From the NCBI GenBank assembly GCA_020438105.1, contig JAGQVE010000022.1, positions 27,168-65,852 on the forward strand: a DNA stretch of 38,685 nucleotides. The letters are read 5' to 3'. The DNA comes from Bacteroidales bacterium (GTDB lineage Bacteria > Bacteroidota > Bacteroidia > Bacteroidales > JAADJA01). The notes beneath the pieces are model-generated. The model saw only the letters and a program-made list of their open reading frames with translations. It ran no database searches and had not been told where the DNA came from. Below, in pieces: positions 20,401-27,837 of the stretch (positions are counted from its first letter, which is position 1; every line of letters begins with the position of its first letter). The position numbers and the translations under genes are program-made.

Positions 20401-21346
20401 CGGTGCCGCTCCAGTAATCCACGTAGGTAAAATAATTGGGGAGCGAAATTGCCGGTGCCGGACCATCAAGGTCGGATGGAAGAAAACTCCAAGGATCAGT
20501 GGTAGGACCAAAGGTAAAATATATCATTTGAGCCGGCATTCCCTGTAACATCTGTAATTTCTCGAAAGCAACTGCACCTGTGCCAGCATAATTGCCGGTC
20601 CCCGAAGCAAACCGGTTAATTGACATGTATAACCCATCAGGCCAAACTCCAAATTTTGGATAATCAGGCATATCACTGAATGAAAATGCATACAAATGCC
20701 AGGAGCCAAGCGGATCACTGGTGGCCGAAACCGCAATTAATTCATAGAAAGTGGCATAAGGATAATTCGGCAATGAAAACTGAGTCATAATCCATCGATT
20801 TTCAGTTTCATCATATAATACCACCGGATCACCGTCGTTTGTACCATTCCACGGACCAGGCAAATTATTCCATAATGTACTTAAGCTGGTGGCTGAGGTT
20901 ATTGCATTGCCAGATTTATCAAAAATCTGAAAACCGTTATTTACCATCTGAATATAATGGTTTAAACCAACATCACCATGTGTATCTGGAGGTGCCACAT
21001 TATAGGTATTCGAAATTCCTTCAAAATTTTGAACGAGGGCCTCGGGAACGGAGGGTTCCAGGTTGTAAGCTTTTTGAATAACAGGATCTTCCGTGTAAAC
21101 TTTATTTTGCAAAAGCGTTTTCAAATGTTCAGGCAGGCCTCCATTGGGGACTATCCCATTTTTAAAGTTGGATTTCCCTTTGGATGGAATAAATTCCATA
21201 TCGCGCAAAGGAATTGTGGTAGTGTAAGCATCCTGGAATTTAACTTCGGTGGGATGGAGAATAGTTGTTTCCTGGGCACTAACCCGCAAAATGAAAAAAA
21301 ATAAAAAAACTACGGGTAAATGGAAAAAAAGCCTCGTTTTTGTCAT
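17426..21346 (-). CDS. T9SS-secreted protein with shared passenger domain
   Basis: A 1306-residue exported protein. The signal peptide covers residues 1-24. Residues ~105-535 are the same passenger domain as in the gene at 1858-4881, with long matching stretches (VAPPDTHGDVGLNHYIQMVN, DYPKFGVWPDG, RWGDYSMMSVDPEDDYTFWY). Then come a W-x-x-x-NNWSDGSVP segment (~538-660), a lectin- or jelly-roll-like region (~660-830), and the pre-tail module (~893-1220: WHFISSPV, GWNMVGNPFAS, MQGFFVKA, EEAPQIFQL, IILEDLVTG). The end is a T9SS type A sorting domain (~1228-1306: VSVYNMLGQPV to AGVYILKGL). It thus pairs the shared passenger with a T9SS tail, whereas the homologs at 1858 and 8903 use the dockerin-like module. 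It probably acts on the cell surface; the passenger's activity is unknown. Confidence 0.88.
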   Translation of the reverse strand: MTKTRLFFHLPVVFLFFFILRVSAQETTILHPTEVKFQDAYTTTIPLRDMEFIPSKGKSNFKNGIVPNGGLPEHLKTLLQNKVYTEDPVIQKAYNLEPSVPEALVQNFEGISNTYNVAPPDTHGDVGLNHYIQMVNNGFQIFDKSGNAITSATSLSTLWNNLPGPWNGTNDGDPVVLYDETENRWIMTQFSLPNYPYATFYELIAVSATSDPLGSWHLYAFSFSDMPDYPKFGVWPDGLYMSINRFASGTGNYAGTGAVAFEKLQMLQGMPAQMIYFTFGPTTDPWSFLPSDLDGPAPAISLPNYFTYVDYWSGTDRLRMYQFSANWITPASSTFSGPTNINVASINNSFSTDIVQPGTSQTLDPLEDRLMYRLQFRDFGTYKVMLTNHTVNVGSNRAGIRWYELRNYGGGWTLFQQGTYAPSDSHSRWLASIAMNRNGDIALGYSVSSSSLSPSIRYTGRLSGDTPGSMGQPETTIVTGSGNQTGTYRWGDYSMMSVDPEDDYTFWYTQEYVNPGGSYAWKTRIASLQFGTAPVADVWTGTGSTIWLDPNNWSDGSVPYRSDDVIINSSPTPSNWPVVIGDLITGLTVNNLTVNGNAMLTVTGDVEVSEGTALNSTGASNIYVGGDWTVDGQFSPGTGTVVMNGNSAGMISSAPLTAWERATLYQATSYSNSNYFDIVTNSNDITIDAFDLNCYTTGSVNIEIWYRTDTYVGHTSSSTGWIKLGSTKVVTGSGGNAATHVIPDVPLTILAGSTYGIFISAYTTGGLILFTTGSNSFFDPNITINCGVASTGNQPGTGTIFSNYSWNGTLYYTTGANVSLSFYNLQIDKTDAEVITDCDVAVSNDLTVNSHSFLTNGTGKTLNIGNDLTLSTSSGRTGSFIDNGTLSVSGTTTVENNYIDNRWHFISSPVASEVSALFTGIYLKYWKESTYSWEYIIALDSLMRVGTGYEMWSTLGNPTIGYSLGGLNTGAVTPALYATDPGADGLGATEGWNMVGNPFASAIDLGAPGNVLPGYTWTNLDYTVYTWNGVGYATYNPVTGIANNGSRYVPAMQGFFVKANALNPVLQFPVSARTHSTLGNYKNKSDIPSIKLNAHINNFNDGFIFGQIENALPGYDGQFDAYQLDGIEEAPQIFQLTEDEKLSINLISQITSETQIELGYKAGTAGIHALSLSEVQGLDDIAYIILEDLVTGTASNLLENNTYQFSASPGDIEHRFNLYFDEITTSIDVADDLVYSVYAGSQQIHIEFNKPVSGVVSVYNMLGQPVTDRQMENQQKLTIIHNLPAGVYILKGLFGDKQLEKKLIIK

Positions 21347-21394
21347 GATAACTATTTTTTGGTGGGTAATTTCAGGTTAAACTAACAACACATG

Positions 21395-21402
21395 CAAATA
21401 TA
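21395..21402 (-). promoter_or_regulatory. Candidate -7 element for the gene starting at 21346
   Basis: On the - strand the sequence reads TATATTTG followed by CATG, a full match to the Bacteroidota -7 consensus, about 50 bp before the ATG. It lies just downstream of the preceding gene's terminator, as expected for a separate transcription unit. The -33 element is not evident. Confidence 0.45.
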
Positions 21403-21418
21403 CAAAATAACATTAAAA

Positions 21419-21445
21419 AAGCCATCCTCAGAAAAAAGATGGCTT
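21419..21445 (-). terminator. Terminator after the C25 peptidase gene
   Basis: AAGCCATC (21419-21426) pairs with GATGGCTT (21438-21445). The A-run to the left supplies the T-run on the - strand. It lies 23 bp past the stop codon at 21468. Confidence 0.83.
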
Positions 21446-21467
21446 GATTGTTTTTGATCGTTAATGA

Positions 21468-24400
21468 TTAATGTATATGGATCTTTTTAACAAAGCTTTC
21501 TGAATCTGTTAAAAGCTTTACCAGGTAATTTCCTGGCTGAACCGAGAGGTTGATTTTAAAAATCCCTTCGCTGATGTAATTCCACTCATATACCGGCTTA
21601 CCCAATAAATCATAAACCACCAGTTCATTATATTCACCAGCCGGAGAAAAAACAGATAATTTATTGTCAAAAGCAAAGATTTTAATGGCTTTTTCTTTTG
21701 TTAAATCAGGAATGGCTTTTTCTCCAAAACACAAACTGAATCTTGTAAATTCATCTCCCAGATCGTAAACGAAATTAATGGCTGATGATTTTTGCAAATC
21801 ATATACATGGCGTGTTTTATGATCAACCAGGTAAATATTAATGGAGGGATCAAATTGATCTTTTCCGTGAAAATTTAAAGTGTACGTCGTTGAATTATTT
21901 ATTTGGAATCCAAGCGGCACCATTGTACCTTCAATTTTCAAGTCCAATACATTGATGGATAATTTTTCGGAGCCACTAATTGAATATAATTGCGGAGCAC
22001 TTTCCAGCCCGAACAGTTTTTTCACGTCTCTTTCAGGTTCAAAACTTTCAGAAGCCTGTTCGTTAAAAGCCACAATAATTTCATCCTGGTAAGCATTGGC
22101 TTCTGCGGTAATCTTTATCGCATTTGGGATTTGATTTTCCGATTTATAAAAGACCTGCTCCGAATGAACCCTTGCAGTTTGCGGGATGGTCATAATCGGG
22201 TTGTCACCGGTAGCCTGAACAAAAAATCCCTGCATGGCAGGCAAAATACCACCTTCGAGGGTTCCCCAGCCTTCTGTATTAAATCCATTATCTCCGTTCC
22301 AATAAAGATAATTTCCATATTCCTCATCCCAGGTCCAAACCGTAGCAGCAACATTTTTTCTTGCCCAGATATCAATATCAGCCGTTATAGCACAAGGATA
22401 TGGATTGGAAATTAAATTCAATCCATTACCATTCTGATATTCCAGCCGAACAAAATTATCAGTCCCTGTGGTAAAATCTCCACTATTAAGCAAACCCCCG
22501 AAAACCACGGTTTCATCCCTGTTTACATCATCATCAACAAAACACTCATATCCTTTACCAAGCAGCAATGGTTCAGTAGTACTGGCAATCCATGGTCCCC
22601 AATTATTTTCACCAACAATAAATGCATTTAAATAAATGGAAGAACCACCGGGTATATCAAACACTCCACTTTCGGCATTCTCAACAGGACTTCCTATAAA
22701 GTGCCATTGCATTTGCGAAAGATACCGCTCTACTGACGCTTCCACTCCGCTGTTAAAATGCTTTAACGATCCGGTGCTCCCTGATTGATTTGCTTGCAAT
22801 ACCAATCCCTGGCTGCCGGCATAATTATTCAAATTTCCTGAAACAGTTAAGGCAGCATCAGCGGGTATATATAAATGCGCCCCCAATGAAATATTGAGAT
22901 TATTGCAGGCGGCAAAAAGATTTGAATTGGTTTCAGGATAAAAGTTTCCTTCGGGATTAGCAGGAATTGTCACATTGATCATTTCATCAGGAAGGGTATT
23001 TCCGCTCCAGTTGCCCGGATCATTCCAGTCATTGGAATTAATACCAAGCCAGGTGCCTGCTTCCACTGCCGACTCCAATTTAAAATCATCAAACTCCCAG
23101 TACCAGTCGTTATTATGCGTTACCACCCATTTAAAAGCTATTCCTTCATGTCCGTCAGCCCAGGTTGAAATATCATAATTTTTTTCTGCTTCTTCCCAGG
23201 AAGGATCATCATGATGCCATTCATCTATCAGGTATGGCCAGGTATTTCCACCATCCACACTTCCATAAAAATAGGCATCCTGTGTGTATCCGGGGTAATC
23301 GGCCTGCCAGTAATGGTAAAAGCTCACTTGCAAATTTGTTTGATCTGTTCCGTCAAAAACAGGTGAAAAAACCGTACCTGTTTCCGATGGCGAATAATCG
23401 GAATATACATGATATCCACCGGGATCACTGGCTCCATGCCAATTGGTTCGCATATCCCAAACTGAAGAATTATTTGTTTCCCAACCGGAAGGCCAGGCAC
23501 CTCCTTCTTCAAAATCCTGCTCATAGGGTATTGTGATGATGGGTGGAAAGGATGTAAAATAGGATATATCGCCATAACCTATTCCAAAACCATTCGCTGC
23601 AAAAGCACAATAAAAATAAATCTGATCCGGGTCCAATGAACTAATTTCGGTTTCAAAGGCACCTGTTGTAACCAATGGATCGGTGAGTGAAGTAAATACC
23701 CCGGGTTGACCATATTCAAGGTTTGTACTTGTGCCGTAAAGGGTTCCACTCATGGTTACGGTTGAACCAAAATCATTATCGATGCTTCCACCTATGGTGG
23801 CTGATCCTGCTGATTGGTTTATTACAAGACCTGTAGTTACCCCAGGAGGATAGTCACAGGTTCCTGAAATCTGTAAATTGGCCTCATAGGTAAGGTGATT
23901 ATGTTTCGAAATCGTGAGGATTACATCCTCTCCCGGAATTGTAATTTCATACCCAAGCAATCCATTGCCAGATTCATCAAGTTCCTGTACGGCAATTAAA
24001 GTTTCATCCATAAGCAGGGTTGCCAGGGCCCCCGGTTCTGAATTTTGAATTGTAAATACGTTTTGATCACAATAAATTTCATCATTATGTGTGGCTTCAA
24101 TGGGTTGATCATTTGGATTAGAAGTCCAAAGTTTCATGGAAGGATCACCAAACCAATGGAAAAGGTTGAAGGTATATTTATTGGAAGTTGAACTTCCGCT
24201 CCAGTTGGTTTCCATGGCATAAAGGCCCTGATTGAGTACCTCACCCATGGTTAAAAAATGATCCGTTGTTCCAAGGGTATAAGTGTTACCTGTACCCCCT
24301 GATCCGAAATTAGCATACAGGCCGGGATTTGGCCAAATGGCATCAATCATTCCAATCGAAAATGCGTCGTTGTACCCACTGAAACTGTAGTAGGCTGCTG

Positions 24401-26057
24401 CCACAACCCCAACTGCCCCCTTGTTTTCCATCCTCAATAGCTTCTCAGCAAAACAGTTGCTCAGTTGAAACTCGCCGGTATGGCAGTTTATACTGAATAC
24501 TACAGGTAACAAAATGCCATTGGCCAAATTCTCCATCGAACCCGTCGTATAAAACGGATGTGCCCAGCCCGATCCACCAACATAACCGTGATCACGGTGA
24601 AATACAATTAATTTTCCATCATTGATAGAGGAAGTAATATCATATGAACCTCCTGACCAGTTAAAACCGGCTGTCCTTATTTCCGCAGGTAATAATTCAC
24701 CCATTGAATAATAACCGGCATTATAATGCAGGTTCGTTTTGTTTGCTGCTGTACTTGTGTAATAAATTCTTTCGGCTGTATACCCCTGCACCGCAGATAA
24801 ATAACTGTTTATATCTTCACTGGTATGAGTAAACCTGCGGTCAGCATAGCCATTGTTATCGTCATCCTGGTATTGAGCACAGGTTAATACATTTGCATAA
24901 AACGAAGGGTCGTCAGGTGGCTCTTGTTCATAATTTACAATTTTATCAATAATTATTTCAGCTTCTAAAGCCGAAGAAACAGAAATACGACCATGTGCGA
25001 TATCCGGATGCCAGTCATCATTTCCATCCATGCAGGCATAATCAAGGTCACTGGCGTAATTATCCCCATAAAAAGGATCTTGTTTTATGTTTCCGGGAAC
25101 AGCATAAGCACCGGTATGATCACCGATGATGAGGAAAAAGTCGGGATGAGGATCCCACATGTTATACCGCGTTTGAATTTCACTTTTCACTTCGGCAGAA
25201 GTCCAGCTTGACTTGCTCACGATTTCCACAGTATAACCCAGTTGTCGTTTCCATTCAGCAAGTTGTTCGGCCTCGGCAAAAAATTCATCGTGGGTAATTA
25301 TAATGTAATTGCATGCTCCGTTTTCTCTGTTTGCATTCATAGCCGGCATACCATCCGGAATATTTTTACCATTCAAAACCAATCTTTGAAGTTGTCGGGT
25401 AAAAACATGTGTATTTTTCTCAGCGATTTCACTGAAGGTTGCCGCATTAGAATTGTAAATAAGCTTGTATCTTAGTTTAGTATAAACCCTAATAGTTCCT
25501 GTTACAGGGTTAAACTGAACCGGTGCAATTTGCATTTTCACCACCGGAACGCCTCTGAGTAAAAAAGTTTCGGATAATAAAACCGGAACTTCCGGGAAAA
25601 AGGCATTTTTGCTGTAAACCTCCTCATCTCTAAAAAATTCGGGTTCGGGAGCACCTTCTGTGTCTCTTGCCGGTTCAAGCGCCGGATGAATATTATAACC
25701 TGAATATTCAAAATATTCAACTTCACTGATTATCACTTCAGGGACCGACCCCGCCGGCATGGCTATCAAATCGTAATGAATGGGGATGGCAGGCGATCCG
25801 GGGATTTGAAAATTCGAAAACCCTTCAATATTCAAAAACTGGTAAGTTTCATCATTTACTTTTTGGGTATTGATAATGGCAGATTGAAATGTCCAAGAAA
25901 CTTCAAATGATTGAATTGAATTATCCACTGTATTGCGGGTAGGGAGGGTCGTTGCTTCTTCCGGACTGACAGTACCGGTGGTGAAGGATAGATTTTGAGC
26001 AAAAATTGGCGTACCGATAAGCACAGCCAACACGAGTTGCACTATTCGTTGTTTCAT
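21468..26057 (-). CDS. Gingipain-like C25 family cysteine peptidase with T9SS tail
   Basis: A 1529-residue secreted protease. The signal peptide covers residues 1-20 and a propeptide-like region follows (~21-245). The C25 catalytic domain (~248-650) begins NYIIITHDEF. The catalytic dyad is apparent as H490 in VFHRDHGY and C525 in FSINCHTGEF; the 35-residue spacing is close to that in gingipain RgpB. After it come an Ig/FnIII-like region (~735-838), a MAM-like jelly roll (~840-997), a W-x-x-x-GNWSGN segment (~1001), the pre-tail module (~1105-1445: WHFIGSPV, LISNPYPC, MQGFFVQA, ESAPQLYSI) and a T9SS type A tail (~1455-1529). C25 enzymes cleave proteins outside the cell. PorU, the T9SS sortase, is also C25, but this long protein with several accessory domains looks like a cargo protease instead. 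Cleavage specificity cannot be read from the sequence. Confidence 0.92.
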   Translation of the reverse strand: MKQRIVQLVLAVLIGTPIFAQNLSFTTGTVSPEEATTLPTRNTVDNSIQSFEVSWTFQSAIINTQKVNDETYQFLNIEGFSNFQIPGSPAIPIHYDLIAMPAGSVPEVIISEVEYFEYSGYNIHPALEPARDTEGAPEPEFFRDEEVYSKNAFFPEVPVLLSETFLLRGVPVVKMQIAPVQFNPVTGTIRVYTKLRYKLIYNSNAATFSEIAEKNTHVFTRQLQRLVLNGKNIPDGMPAMNANRENGACNYIIITHDEFFAEAEQLAEWKRQLGYTVEIVSKSSWTSAEVKSEIQTRYNMWDPHPDFFLIIGDHTGAYAVPGNIKQDPFYGDNYASDLDYACMDGNDDWHPDIAHGRISVSSALEAEIIIDKIVNYEQEPPDDPSFYANVLTCAQYQDDDNNGYADRRFTHTSEDINSYLSAVQGYTAERIYYTSTAANKTNLHYNAGYYSMGELLPAEIRTAGFNWSGGSYDITSSINDGKLIVFHRDHGYVGGSGWAHPFYTTGSMENLANGILLPVVFSINCHTGEFQLSNCFAEKLLRMENKGAVGVVAAAYYSFSGYNDAFSIGMIDAIWPNPGLYANFGSGGTGNTYTLGTTDHFLTMGEVLNQGLYAMETNWSGSSTSNKYTFNLFHWFGDPSMKLWTSNPNDQPIEATHNDEIYCDQNVFTIQNSEPGALATLLMDETLIAVQELDESGNGLLGYEITIPGEDVILTISKHNHLTYEANLQISGTCDYPPGVTTGLVINQSAGSATIGGSIDNDFGSTVTMSGTLYGTSTNLEYGQPGVFTSLTDPLVTTGAFETEISSLDPDQIYFYCAFAANGFGIGYGDISYFTSFPPIITIPYEQDFEEGGAWPSGWETNNSSVWDMRTNWHGASDPGGYHVYSDYSPSETGTVFSPVFDGTDQTNLQVSFYHYWQADYPGYTQDAYFYGSVDGGNTWPYLIDEWHHDDPSWEEAEKNYDISTWADGHEGIAFKWVVTHNNDWYWEFDDFKLESAVEAGTWLGINSNDWNDPGNWSGNTLPDEMINVTIPANPEGNFYPETNSNLFAACNNLNISLGAHLYIPADAALTVSGNLNNYAGSQGLVLQANQSGSTGSLKHFNSGVEASVERYLSQMQWHFIGSPVENAESGVFDIPGGSSIYLNAFIVGENNWGPWIASTTEPLLLGKGYECFVDDDVNRDETVVFGGLLNSGDFTTGTDNFVRLEYQNGNGLNLISNPYPCAITADIDIWARKNVAATVWTWDEEYGNYLYWNGDNGFNTEGWGTLEGGILPAMQGFFVQATGDNPIMTIPQTARVHSEQVFYKSENQIPNAIKITAEANAYQDEIIVAFNEQASESFEPERDVKKLFGLESAPQLYSISGSEKLSINVLDLKIEGTMVPLGFQINNSTTYTLNFHGKDQFDPSINIYLVDHKTRHVYDLQKSSAINFVYDLGDEFTRFSLCFGEKAIPDLTKEKAIKIFAFDNKLSVFSPAGEYNELVVYDLLGKPVYEWNYISEGIFKINLSVQPGNYLVKLLTDSESFVKKIHIH

Positions 26058-26448
26058 ATTCGATTCTTTAAGTTTGTTCGAAAGTGCTTTTGCTGAGTTG
26101 CCGGGTTATGCTGGTTCAGGAGAAGCTCTTACGAAACCAATGCTGGTGGCATTTTTATTAAAATTCGGATTTGGTTTGGTCAAAAAAAAATTCGATCTGT
26201 TGATTCTTTGTTGGGTTAGGGGATTATACGCCTGCACGATGAATTAAGTTTGGATTAAGGGCCATAATTTTACGTTGATTTTTGCACATTAAAAGGTCAG
26301 CAAATCACAATGAGATCATTATTAGATACTTGAATTAAGGTAAAATTTAAATGGCATTGTTTGCAATTCTATATCTTTGCCGCTTATTAATTTAAGGCTG
26401 TTCAAATTGAATTTATAGCTATAAATCAATTCAAATAATTAGTAGAAA
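26058..26448. other. Divergent intergenic region between C25 peptidase and phosphofructokinase genes
   Basis: A 391-bp region between divergently transcribed genes. It must contain promoters for both; only the + strand -7 candidate at 26372-26379 is convincing. I see no open reading frame with gene-like features, no RNA gene and no strong hairpin. Confidence 0.55.
26372..26379 (+). promoter_or_regulatory. Candidate -7 element for phosphofructokinase gene
   Basis: TATCTTTG followed by C matches TAnnTTTG(C). It lies ~70 bp before the ATG at 26449. No TTTG at the usual -33 spacing; one TTTG is only 8 bp upstream. Confidence 0.4.
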
Positions 26449-27669
26449 ATGAAAAAATCAATCACCATACTCGCCGGTGGTGGCCCGGCTCCCGGAATAA
26501 ATACAGTTATTGCCTCAGTGGCCAAAGTTTTTTTAAAAGAAGGATTCAGAGTAATTGGAATGCATCAGGGTTATAAAGGTTTATTTTCGCACAAACCGGA
26601 TACTATTGAGTTTGACTTTGCATTTTGTGATAAAATCATGAACGTAGGCGGATCAGCTTTGCAAATGAGCCGTCATAAACCAAAAAATGAGGAATTCAAA
26701 ACTGATTTTTTTGTGAATAATAATGTGAAATTGCTGGTTACCATTGGTGGTGATGATACCGCATCCACTGCAAATCGGATTTCAAAATTCCTTGCCGAAA
26801 ATCACGTAAGTATACAAAACATTCATGTTCCCAAAACCATCGACAATGATCTTCCATTGCCCGAAGGAACACCCACTTTTGGATACCAAACCGCCAAGGA
26901 AACGGGAGCAAGCATTGCTGCAACTGTGTATGAAGATGCCCGTACCTCCGGGAACTGGTTTGTGGTTTCAGCCATGGGCCGTGAAGCCGGTCACCTTGCT
27001 TTCGGGATTGGAGCATCCTGCCATTACCCCATGATCATTATTCCGGAAATGTTTAACGAAACACGCATCTCCATTGAGAAGATCATAAAATTGATGATCT
27101 CCTCCATTATCAAAAGGAAAATCCTCGGAATAGATTATGGTGCTGTTATTATCAGTGAAGGTGTTTTTCATTTTTTGACCAATACTGAAATTGAAGCTAC
27201 TGAAATTAACTTCACCTACGATGATCATGGCCACCCCGAATTGGGCAACGTGAGCAAAGCACATATTTTTAACATGCTTTTGCAAAAGAAACTGAAAGAA
27301 TTAAAGGTTAGTGTTAAAAGCCGGCCGGTTGAAATCGGTTACGAATTAAGATGTGTTACGCCTTCGGCTTTTGATCTGCTTTATTGTTCTTTGCTCGGAA
27401 TTGGGGTTCATACTTTGTTCAATGAAGGCAAAACCGGCTGCATGGTAACCAGTAATCCGGGTGGAGATATCATTCCGCTTTACCTCAAAGATGTGGAAGA
27501 TGAAAATGGAAAGGTAAAACCAAGGCTGGTAAATATCCAAAGCCAGAAAACACAATTGGTTTTCAGAAACAACCTGCATTTCATTCATGAAAATGATTAC
27601 GAAGCTGCAAAACAATATCTTGAAAATCCGGAAGATTATGATTTCCTGAAAATACTGAATTGGGATTAA
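26449..27669 (+). CDS. Phosphofructokinase, PPi-type active site
   Basis: A 406-residue cytoplasmic enzyme of the PfkA superfamily, which phosphorylates fructose 6-phosphate at C1 in glycolysis. Motifs: LAGGGPAPGIN near the N-terminus (phosphate-binding loop), GGDDT at 100-104, PKTIDND at 128-134 (catalytic aspartates), and MGREAGHLA at 176-184. In this family ATP-dependent enzymes usually have GGDGS and PGTIDND, while pyrophosphate-dependent enzymes have GGDD and PKTIDND, so the second Asp (D103) and Lys (K129) predict use of PPi and a reversible reaction. This follows known residue rules and has not been tested here. The length suits the ~400-aa group. It stands alone, with gaps on both sides. 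Confidence 0.92.
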   Translation: MKKSITILAGGGPAPGINTVIASVAKVFLKEGFRVIGMHQGYKGLFSHKPDTIEFDFAFCDKIMNVGGSALQMSRHKPKNEEFKTDFFVNNNVKLLVTIGGDDTASTANRISKFLAENHVSIQNIHVPKTIDNDLPLPEGTPTFGYQTAKETGASIAATVYEDARTSGNWFVVSAMGREAGHLAFGIGASCHYPMIIIPEMFNETRISIEKIIKLMISSIIKRKILGIDYGAVIISEGVFHFLTNTEIEATEINFTYDDHGHPELGNVSKAHIFNMLLQKKLKELKVSVKSRPVEIGYELRCVTPSAFDLLYCSLLGIGVHTLFNEGKTGCMVTSNPGGDIIPLYLKDVEDENGKVKPRLVNIQSQKTQLVFRNNLHFIHENDYEAAKQYLENPEDYDFLKILNWD

Positions 27670-27837
27670 TCCTGGATTTGTGTTTTCCAGAAGTCAACCG
27701 AAATTATATTAATGCAAATTACAGATGATTTGATTTTAAGCATATTTCACCTGTTTTGCTTTTCTTTCTCTGCCGAAAGTATTATTTTCGTTGCCTTTTA
27801 AAAATTCCTGTTTCAGGTATCAGGACCCTATAAAACT

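Noticed and set aside
21468..26057. PorU (T9SS sortase)
   Set aside because: It shares the C25 fold, but the FnIII-like, MAM-like and pre-tail modules and the cleavable-type T9SS tail fit a cargo protease better.
27670..27700. Hairpin after the phosphofructokinase gene as terminator
   Set aside because: Only a 5-bp stem (CTGGA/TCCAG) and no T-run; too weak to call.
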